NCBI GenBank assembly: GCA_905212395.1
Contig: CAJMEI010000092.1
Location: 1 to 5,117 of the forward strand
Direction: 5' to 3'
Length of the DNA stretch: 5,117 nt
DNA from: an uncultured Christensenella sp.
GTDB lineage: Bacteria > Bacillota > Clostridia > Christensenellales > Borkfalkiaceae
Shown: positions 1 through 5,117 of the stretch, piece after piece
Numbering within the stretch: position 1 is the stretch's first letter
Layout of the letters: every line of letters starts with the position of its first letter
Notes under the pieces: generated by a model
Told to the model about the DNA's origin: nothing
Databases searched by the model: none
What the model saw: only the letters and a program-made list of their open reading frames with translations
Translations under genes and position numbers: made by a program

Positions 1-15
1 CAAAAAAAGGTTATT

Positions 16-43
16 TTGTTAAAATTTAATTCGTATTGAAAAT
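16..43 (+). promoter_or_regulatory. possible weak sigma-70-type promoter before aspS
   Basis: TTGTTA at 16-21 matches the -35 consensus TTGACA at 4 of 6 positions, and GAAAAT at 38-43 matches TATAAT at 4 of 6, with a 16-base spacer. The surrounding DNA is very AT-rich, so such matches arise easily by chance, and transcription may equally come from a gene upstream of the window. No operator or T-box element is visible in the 73-base leader. Confidence 0.22.
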
Positions 44-46
44 AGT

Positions 47-67
47 GGGCTTATGCCCGAACGGGAG
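47..67 (+). promoter_or_regulatory. aspS ribosome binding site with two competing mini-hairpins
   Basis: GGGAG at 63-67 lies 6 bases before the ATG at 74 and is a good Shine-Dalgarno sequence, so it decides the start of aspS. Just upstream, GGGC (47-50) can pair with GCCC (55-58) around a TTAT loop. Alternatively CCC (56-58) can pair with GGG (63-65) around a GAAC loop, which would mask the ribosome binding site. The two pairings use the same CCC and exclude each other. The stems are only 3-4 bp, so a regulatory role is speculative; the ribosome binding site itself is firm. Confidence 0.55.
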
Positions 68-73
68 AAAAAA

Positions 74-1831
74 ATGTATAAATCGACGCTTTACCGCACG
101 CAAACAAACGACCAATTATCCGAAAAGGATATGGATAAACAAGTAAAAGTAGCGGGTTGGGTTGAAAATATCAGGGACCACGGCGGAGTTTCCTTTATAG
201 ATTTAAGGGACGCTTACGGCGTATTGCAAGTAGTTCTTCGCAATACCGAATTACTTAAAGGTATAAAAAAAGAAGATTGTATTTCGGTTAGCGGAATAAT
301 CGAAAAAAGGGACGCGGAAACGTATAATCCCAAAATCGCCACGGGAACTATCGAATTAGACGCTAAAGAAATAACCGTTTTAGGCGAAGTAACGGAAGCT
401 CTTCCTTTTGAAATCGCTACCAGCGACAACGTAAACGAAGAAGTAAGGTTAAAATATAGATTTTTAGATTTAAGAAATAAAAAACATCACGATAATATAA
501 TTTTCCGTAGCAAAGTTATTTCTTTTTTAAGAAATAAAATGACGGAAATGGGCTTTACGGAAATACAAACGCCTATTCTTTCGGCTTCTTCTCCGGAAGG
601 CGCAAGGGACTACATTGTTCCTTCGCGTAAACATAAAGGTAAATTTTACGCTCTTCCGCAAGCTCCGCAAATTTATAAACAACTTTTAATGGTTTCTGGC
701 TTTGATAAATATTTCCAAGTCGCGCCGTGTTTTAGGGACGAAGACGCTAGGGCAGACCGTTCTCCCGGCGAATTTTATCAATTAGACTTTGAAATGTCTT
801 TCGCTACCCAAGAAGACGTTTTTGCCGTCGGACAAGAAGTTTTAACCGCGGTATTTAGTAAGTTTGCGCCTGAAGGGGCAACCGTTACGCAAGCTCCTTA
901 TCCCATAATAAGCTATAAAGATGCTATGCTTTCTTTCGGTTCGGATAAACCCGATTTAAGAAATCCTTTAAGAATTATCGACTTAACGGAATTCTTCTCT
1001 CGTTGTACGTTCGGCGCGTTTAAAAATAAAACGGTAAGAGCTATAAAAGTTGCCAAAAGCGAAAAAATGACCAAAGGATTTTTTGAAAAAATGTTATCCT
1101 TTGCTCAAAGTATCGGAATGGGCGGATTAGGTTACTTAGAAGTATTAGAAGATTTATCTTATAAAGGACCTATCGACAAATTTATTCCCGACGACCTTAA
1201 AGTGGAATTAAGGAATTTAGCTTCTTTATCGGTTGGCGACGTAATATTCTTTATTGCGGACAATAAAGATAAAGCTCCTATTTTAGCGGGACAAATAAGA
1301 AACGAATTAGGTAGAAGGCTCGATTTATACGAAAAGAACGCTTATCGTTTTTGTTTCGTAAACGATTTCCCCATGTACGAAATAGACGAGGAAACGGGAA
1401 AAATAGGTTTTACGCACAATCCGTTCTCTATGCCGCAAGGCGGTTTAAAGGCATTAACCGAAAAAGACCCGCTTGACATTTTAGCATATCAATACGATAT
1501 AGTTTGTAACGGAATAGAGTTATCTTCGGGCGCGGTAAGAAATCACGATTTAAAAACTATGGTTAAAGCGTTTGAAATCGCAGGTTACGGGGAAGAAGTA
1601 TTAAAGGCAAAATTCGGTTCGCTTTACAACGCGTTCAAGTTCGGCGCTCCGCCACACGCAGGAATGGCTCCCGGAATCGACAGAATGCTAATGATTTTAA
1701 GAAACGAAGAAAATATAAGAGAAATTATTGCGTTCCCCATGAATTCCAACGCGCAAGATTTATTGTTGGGCGCGCCTAACGACGTTACGGAATTACAGTT
1801 AAGAGAAGCTCATATAAAAGTAAGACAATAA
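74..1831 (+). CDS. aspS: aspartyl-tRNA synthetase, probably non-discriminating
   Basis: Cytosolic class II synthetase that activates Asp with ATP and loads it on tRNA; 585 residues, the usual length for the bacterial type. Order: N-terminal OB-fold anticodon domain (about 1-105, with GWVENIRDHGG and FIDLRD), catalytic core with QAPQ at 196-199, motif 2 around FRDEDARADRSPGEF (220-234), a bacterial GAD insertion domain (about 290-415), then the core resumes with FPMYE (432-436), HNPFSMPQGG (448-457) and motif 3 GAPPHAGMAPGIDR (524-537, Arg537). The start at 74 has GGGAG 6 bases upstream and gives the family N-terminus MYKS; the in-frame ATG at 53 would add MPEREKK and has a poorer ribosome binding site. 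His36 in RDHGG is at the position where His is reported in non-discriminating AspRSs (recalled, not checked). Motif 2 carries PGEF where many AspRSs have PEF. The gene lies 52 bases before gatC on the same strand, which fits joint work in tRNA-dependent amidation. Confidence 0.97.
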   Translation: MYKSTLYRTQTNDQLSEKDMDKQVKVAGWVENIRDHGGVSFIDLRDAYGVLQVVLRNTELLKGIKKEDCISVSGIIEKRDAETYNPKIATGTIELDAKEITVLGEVTEALPFEIATSDNVNEEVRLKYRFLDLRNKKHHDNIIFRSKVISFLRNKMTEMGFTEIQTPILSASSPEGARDYIVPSRKHKGKFYALPQAPQIYKQLLMVSGFDKYFQVAPCFRDEDARADRSPGEFYQLDFEMSFATQEDVFAVGQEVLTAVFSKFAPEGATVTQAPYPIISYKDAMLSFGSDKPDLRNPLRIIDLTEFFSRCTFGAFKNKTVRAIKVAKSEKMTKGFFEKMLSFAQSIGMGGLGYLEVLEDLSYKGPIDKFIPDDLKVELRNLASLSVGDVIFFIADNKDKAPILAGQIRNELGRRLDLYEKNAYRFCFVNDFPMYEIDEETGKIGFTHNPFSMPQGGLKALTEKDPLDILAYQYDIVCNGIELSSGAVRNHDLKTMVKAFEIAGYGEEVLKAKFGSLYNAFKFGAPPHAGMAPGIDRMLMILRNEENIREIIAFPMNSNAQDLLLGAPNDVTELQLREAHIKVRQ

Positions 1832-1836
1832 AAATT

Positions 1837-1870
1837 TCGGGCAAAAAGCGAAAGCTTTTTGCTTGATTTT
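1837..1870 (+). terminator. hairpin with T-run between aspS and gatC (weak terminator or attenuator)
   Basis: GCAAAAAGC (1841-1849) and GCTTTTTGC (1854-1862) are perfect inverted repeats around a GAAA tetraloop closed by C-G. The stem can be extended by two G-T pairs (1839-1840 with 1863-1864) and by C1838-G1865 and T1837-A1866, giving about 13 bp followed by TTTT at 1867-1870. This is intrinsic-terminator geometry, but the stem is AT-rich and the T-run short, so it may only partly stop transcription, or act as an mRNA processing or stability element that sets gatCAB level relative to aspS. It ends a few bases before the gatC ribosome binding site. Confidence 0.45.
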
Positions 1871-1873
1871 AAT

Positions 1874-1878
1874 AAGGA
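1874..1878 (+). promoter_or_regulatory. gatC ribosome binding site
   Basis: AAGGA lies 5 bases before the ATG at 1884. It selects that ATG over the in-frame TTG at 1863, which falls inside the intergenic hairpin and has no purine-rich site at a proper distance. Confidence 0.75.
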
Positions 1879-1883
1879 AAAAT

Positions 1884-2168
1884 ATGGTTAAAAAAGAAGA
1901 AATAATAACTTTAAGCAAGCTTGCTAAATTAAAATTTACCGATGAAGAAATAGAAAATTTCACAAAAGAAATGGACGAAATTATTGATTTTGCAAACCGT
2001 ATTAACGCTATGAGTTCTACGGGGGAAGAAGTAATAGATAAAGTCGTTCCCCTAGAACAGTTAAGGGACGATATCGTAGTAGAAAGTTTACCGCAAGAAG
2101 TGGTTACTTCTAACGTAGAATCCATCGACGGATTTTTTCCCGTTAAAAGGAGCAACGCAAAAAGATGA
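1884..2168 (+). CDS. gatC: Asp-tRNA(Asn)/Glu-tRNA(Gln) amidotransferase subunit C
   Basis: Small non-catalytic subunit of the GatCAB amidotransferase; in known structures it wraps as a belt around GatA and links it to GatB. At 94 residues it has normal family length. The N-terminal helical part shows the family pattern (ITLSKLAKLKFTDEEIENF, 8-26, then EMDEIIDFANRIN, 29-41). The C-terminal half has LRDD (60-63), the SLPQE turn (68-72) and the conserved end IDGFFPVKR (81-89). The ATG at 1884 has AAGGA 5 bases upstream; a TTG at 1863 would add seven residues (MILIRKN) that fit the family less well. The stop overlaps the gatA start in ATGA (2165-2168), a sign of translational coupling. It is the first gene of a C-A-B cluster behind aspS. 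Confidence 0.95.
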   Translation: MVKKEEIITLSKLAKLKFTDEEIENFTKEMDEIIDFANRINAMSSTGEEVIDKVVPLEQLRDDIVVESLPQEVVTSNVESIDGFFPVKRSNAKR

Positions 2169-3622
2169 AAGACGTAATTTTTTATTTGTCGGAGTTATTG
2201 CATAGCGGAAAAATAACTTCTAGGGAACTTACCGAAAAATATATTGAGCAAATTAAAAAAGAAAACCCTAATTTAAACGCGTACGTTCGCTATACGTTCG
2301 AAGAAGCTTTAAAACAAGCCGATTACGCAGACGAACTTTTAAAATCGGGTAAAGCGGGCGTTTTAACGGGAATCCCCATGACGCTTAAAGACAATATTTG
2401 CACAAACGGACTAGAAACGACGTGTTGTTCTAAAATTTTAAAGGGGTACGTTCCGTTTTACGACGCTACCGTTTGGGAAAAATTAAAAAAGCAAGGCGCG
2501 GTATTACTCGGTAAAACTAATATGGACGAGTTTGCAATGGGTTCTACTTGCGAATCTTCTTGCTACGGTACGGCGTTAAACCCTAGAGATTTAACGAAAG
2601 TTCCGGGTGGAAGTTCGGGAGGAGTTGCAAGCGCGGTTTGCGCTAATTTAGCGGGATACGGACTTGGTTCGGATACGGGCGGAAGTATAAGACAACCTGC
2701 AAGTTTTTGCGGAATAGTCGGCTTAAAGCCCACTTACGGGGCAGTTTCTCGTTACGGACTTATCGCGTACGGTTCTTCTTTGGACCAAATAGGACCGCTT
2801 TGTTACAGCGTTAAAGATTGCGCCGTAGTATTCGACGCGATAAAGGGAAAAGACGAACACGATTCTACGTCTATCGATAGTTCTAACGACACTATTTACG
2901 ATAAACTCGGAAAAGACGTTAAAGGACTTAAAATCGGAGTAGTAAAGGAATATTTTGACGGATTAGACGAAGAAATAGCTTTACCAATTAAAAACGCAAT
3001 AGAATTTTATAAACAAAACGGCGCGGAAATCGTAGATATTTCTTTGCCTACGTTGCAAATTTCGTTGCCCGTATACTACATTATCGCGTGCGCGGAAGCT
3101 TCTTCCAATCTTGGTAGGTACGACGGAATAAGATACGGTTTTAAAGCCGAAAATTATTTAAACGTCGACGATATGATAAAGGAAACGAGAACGCAAGGTT
3201 TCGGAAAAGAAGTTAAGAGAAGAATAATGCTCGGAACTTACGTTTTAAGTTCGGGGTATTACGACGCTTATTATAAAAAAGCAAGAAGTTTAAGGGTTAA
3301 AATCAAACAAGACTTCGAAAACGCGTTTTCTAAATGCGATTGCATAATCGCGCCTACCGCGCCGAATACGGCGTTCCCGTTAAATTACGCGGGAAGTAAC
3401 GTTATACAAATGTATTTGTCGGATATTTATACCGTTCCGATTAACGTGGCGGGCGTACCATCGGTAAGTCTTCCTTGCGGAAAAGATAAAAACGGAATGC
3501 CTATCGGTATGCAAATTATAGGCAATGCTCTTCAAGAAGAAAAAATACTTAATACTGCATATTTCTTCGAACAAAATTACGATTGCGGAGTAGAAAGTTT
3601 AGACAAGGGGGTAAAGTTATGA
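2165..3622 (+). CDS. gatA: Asp-tRNA(Asn)/Glu-tRNA(Gln) amidotransferase subunit A
   Basis: Amidase-signature subunit that hydrolyses Gln (or Asn) and sends the ammonia through an internal tunnel to GatB, where the activated Glu or Asp on the tRNA is amidated. 485 residues, full length. The Ser-cisSer-Lys triad is complete: Lys75 in MTLKDN, Ser150 in VPGGSSGG, and nucleophile Ser174 in GSDTGGSIRQP. The spacings (99 and 24 residues) equal those of the K79/S154/S178 triad of Staphylococcus aureus GatA (recalled). Further family stretches are GKTNMDEFAMGS (116-127) and GLKPTYGAVSRYGLIAYGSS (186-205). The ATG overlaps the gatC stop; AAGGAG at 2147-2152 inside gatC lies 12 bases upstream, somewhat far, so reinitiation after gatC is probably important. 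The stop overlaps the gatB start in the same ATGA way. No defect is seen. Confidence 0.97.
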   Translation: MKDVIFYLSELLHSGKITSRELTEKYIEQIKKENPNLNAYVRYTFEEALKQADYADELLKSGKAGVLTGIPMTLKDNICTNGLETTCCSKILKGYVPFYDATVWEKLKKQGAVLLGKTNMDEFAMGSTCESSCYGTALNPRDLTKVPGGSSGGVASAVCANLAGYGLGSDTGGSIRQPASFCGIVGLKPTYGAVSRYGLIAYGSSLDQIGPLCYSVKDCAVVFDAIKGKDEHDSTSIDSSNDTIYDKLGKDVKGLKIGVVKEYFDGLDEEIALPIKNAIEFYKQNGAEIVDISLPTLQISLPVYYIIACAEASSNLGRYDGIRYGFKAENYLNVDDMIKETRTQGFGKEVKRRIMLGTYVLSSGYYDAYYKKARSLRVKIKQDFENAFSKCDCIIAPTAPNTAFPLNYAGSNVIQMYLSDIYTVPINVAGVPSVSLPCGKDKNGMPIGMQIIGNALQEEKILNTAYFFEQNYDCGVESLDKGVKL

Positions 3623-5117
3623 AATACGAAATAGTATCGGGACTTGAAACTCACGTTGAACTTGCTACTAAAACCAAAATATTTTGCGGTTGTACTACCG
3701 CGTTCGGCGGAAGTCCGAACACGCATTGTTGTCCCGTATGTACGGGTATGCCGGGAACGTTACCTATTCTAAACAAACAAGTTGTAAAATACGCGATAAG
3801 GGCAGGACTTGCGACGCATTGTAAAATCAACCTTATTACGAGAATGGATAGAAAAAACTACACCTATCCCGATTTACCTAAATCTTATCAAATTTCCCAG
3901 TTCGATAAACCCGTTTGCGAACACGGTTACGTTACGCTTTCAAGCGGTAAAAAAATAGGAATAACCAGAATTCATATAGAAGAAGACGCAGGTAAACTCG
4001 TACACGAAGGCGGTTATACGTTTGTAGATTACAATAGGGGCGGAGTTCCGTTAATCGAAATAGTTTCCGAACCCGACATTTCTTCTTGGGACGAAGCTAA
4101 AGAATATATAGAAAAAATTCAGCTTATAATGCGTTATATAGGCGTTTCGGACTGCAAAATGCAAGAAGGCTCTATTAGGGCGGACGTAAATATTTCGCTA
4201 AGAGAATTCGGTCAAACGACTTTCGGAACGAGAACGGAAATTAAAAATATGAACAGCCTTTCTCACATAGAAAAAGCTATGCGTTACGAGTATGAAAGAC
4301 AAGCCGATATTTTATCGAGCGGTGGAAAAGTCGTTCAAGAAACGTTAAGGTTTAACGAAGAAGACGGAACTACTTCTTCTATGCGTGGAAAAGAAGACGC
4401 GCAAGATTATAGGTATTTCCCCGAACCCGATATAATTACGGTAAAAATAACCGAAGAAGAAGTTGAAGAAATAAGAAAATCTTTACCAGAACTTCCCGAC
4501 GACAGATACGCAAGATTTATAGGCGAAATGGCGTTAAGTACCGCTACTGCAACTCAAATTTTAAAATATAAAAAAGTTGCCGATTATTTCGACGCTGTAT
4601 GTAAAGCGGGGGCAAGCGCGAAAAATACCGCTAACTTAATAACGGGTACGGTATTTTCTTTGTTAGGCACTGAAAGCGATAAAGAAAAATTCGACGTAAA
4701 AATTGCCGTTTTGGATTTTGCTCAACTCGTTAAATACGTAGACGAAGGCAAATATTTGTTCAATAACGCCCAAAAGACCATTACAAAAATGATGGAAACG
4801 GGTGAAAAATTAAGCGATTTAGTTAAACCCGAAGACGTTGCGGGCTTCCCCGAAGATAAGCTTATAGAATTATGTAAGCAAGCGGTAGAAAAAAATCCCG
4901 TTGCAATAGAAAATTATAAAAGCGGAAATTTAAAAAGCATTTCCAATGGATTTAAAAAAATCGGCTGTGATGTTGAAATTACAAGCAGCATTGAAAAAAT
5001 AGCTGATAGTGATTATTTGGTTCTTCCGGGAGTTGGAGCTTTTGGCAGTGCAATGGAAAATCTTGAAGAATTTAAAAAAGTAATTCATGAACATGTAGAT
5101 GATGATAAACCATTTTT
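3619..5117 (+). CDS. gatB: Asp-tRNA(Asn)/Glu-tRNA(Gln) amidotransferase subunit B; 3' end replaced in frame by hisH sequence
   Basis: Subunit that binds the mischarged tRNA and phosphorylates its Glu or Asp before amidation. About residues 1-437 are GatB: GLETHVEL (8-15), a Cys4 zinc motif (C23, C25, C38, C41, followed by TGMPGTLPILN), kinase-site stretch HIEEDAGK (119-126), DYNRGGVPLIEIVSEPD (137-153), RTEIKNMNS (205-213) and DYRYFPEPD (263-271). A helical linker and YqeY-like tail domain (from about 300) contain KNPVAIENYKSGN (425-437). GatB normally continues about 40 more residues with a GFLVGQVMK-like end; here it turns into HisH sequence at about residues 435-442 (4921-4942) with no stop or frameshift, and the frame runs open off the window (499 complete codons). 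AAGGGGG at 3605-3611, 7 bases before ATG, is a strong ribosome binding site, and ATG overlaps the gatA stop. The true gatB is therefore incomplete here, most likely through a chimeric assembly. Confidence 0.93.
   Translation, partial: MKYEIVSGLETHVELATKTKIFCGCTTAFGGSPNTHCCPVCTGMPGTLPILNKQVVKYAIRAGLATHCKINLITRMDRKNYTYPDLPKSYQISQFDKPVCEHGYVTLSSGKKIGITRIHIEEDAGKLVHEGGYTFVDYNRGGVPLIEIVSEPDISSWDEAKEYIEKIQLIMRYIGVSDCKMQEGSIRADVNISLREFGQTTFGTRTEIKNMNSLSHIEKAMRYEYERQADILSSGGKVVQETLRFNEEDGTTSSMRGKEDAQDYRYFPEPDIITVKITEEEVEEIRKSLPELPDDRYARFIGEMALSTATATQILKYKKVADYFDAVCKAGASAKNTANLITGTVFSLLGTESDKEKFDVKIAVLDFAQLVKYVDEGKYLFNNAQKTITKMMETGEKLSDLVKPEDVAGFPEDKLIELCKQAVEKNPVAIENYKSGNLKSISNGFKKIGCDVEITSSIEKIADSDYLVLPGVGAFGSAMENLEEFKKVIHEHVDDDKPF
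4921..5117 (+). CDS. hisH: fragment of imidazole glycerol phosphate synthase glutaminase subunit, no own start, cut by window edge
   Basis: In the same frame as gatB, the translation from SGNLKSISNGFKKIG through DYLVLPGVGAFGSAMENL to HVDDDKPF is the N-terminal third of HisH, a class I glutamine amidotransferase. HisH passes ammonia to HisF, which makes imidazole glycerol phosphate and AICAR in histidine synthesis. SGNLKS corresponds to the conserved DYGSGN site near the N-terminus, and LPGVGAF to the oxyanion-strand motif near residue 45-50. The window ends just before the expected nucleophile motif (G-x-C-L-G). The first ~8 residues (M..IIDYG) and any start codon are absent, replaced by the GatB tail. 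From memory the sequence is closest to Methanobrevibacter-type archaeal HisH. It has only 2 CpG in 4948-5117, unlike the DNA before it. HisH identity is firm; host and origin are inferred. Confidence 0.85.

Noticed and set aside
53..73. Start of aspS at the upstream ATG (adds MPEREKK)
   Set aside because: The site before it is weak, while the ATG at 74 has GGGAG at 6 bases and gives the usual AspRS N-terminus.
1..73. T-box or other riboswitch leader for aspS
   Set aside because: Only 73 bases are available and no T-box core (AGGGTGG-like), specifier stem or antiterminator is visible.
214..429. 71-codon open frame on the minus strand inside aspS
   Set aside because: Fully antisense to conserved AspRS coding sequence, with no ribosome binding site or family resemblance seen.
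1863..1883. Start of gatC at TTG 1863
   Set aside because: The TTG lies in the base of the hairpin and has no ribosome binding site; the ATG at 1884 has AAGGA at 5 bases and gives a 94-residue GatC of normal length.
1799..2155. 118-codon open frame on the minus strand
   Set aside because: It lies antisense to the end of aspS, the intergenic hairpin and almost all of gatC, has a low-complexity Ser/Ile/Leu-rich translation and no recognisable family; it is a shadow of gatC codon use.
3380..3574. 64-codon open frame on the minus strand inside gatA
   Set aside because: Fully antisense to conserved GatA sequence with no family resemblance.
3619..5117. A novel GatB-HisH fusion enzyme linking amidated tRNA synthesis to a glutaminase
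   Set aside because: The GatB end and the HisH start are both lost, the join sits in a shared short sequence, and base composition changes at the same place. A misjoin explains all of this better than a functional fusion.

Overview
The window is a short, almost fully coding piece of a bacterial chromosome: an aminoacyl-tRNA synthesis operon read entirely on the + strand. The DNA is AT-rich but unusually full of CpG (gcg, acg, gac-g and ttcg are frequent), and Arg is mostly AGA/AGG. The GatA and GatC sequences look like those of uncultured Clostridia-type Firmicutes from gut or rumen. That placement is an inference from sequence style and remembered family features, not from a search.

Layout: 1-73 is a short leader with a possible weak promoter and a good ribosome binding site. 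aspS (74-1831) encodes aspartyl-tRNA synthetase. A 52-base gap follows, holding a perfect 9-bp hairpin with a GAAA loop and a short T-run. Then come gatC (1884-2168), gatA (2165-3622) and gatB (from 3619), joined by two 4-base ATGA stop/start overlaps. The last ~180 bases do not belong to gatB. At about 4921-4942 the reading frame passes without a break from the GatB tail domain into the N-terminal part of HisH, the glutaminase subunit of imidazole glycerol phosphate synthase, and stays open to the window edge.

How the genes work together: AspRS charges tRNA with Asp, and GatCAB converts mischarged Asp-tRNA(Asn) and/or Glu-tRNA(Gln) to the amide forms. Placing aspS directly before gatCAB, together with a His at AspRS position 36 (motif RDHGG), fits a non-discriminating AspRS that supplies Asp-tRNA(Asn) to the amidotransferase. 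This is a prediction.

The most notable signal is the gatB-hisH junction. Both proteins carry a SGNLK-like stretch at this point, the HisH part lacks its own start and first ~8 residues, the GatB part lacks its last ~40 residues, and CpG density drops sharply across the join. The simplest reading is a chimeric assembly join across a short shared sequence, probably with a Methanobrevibacter-like archaeon as the source of the hisH end. It should not be taken as a new fusion enzyme without read support.
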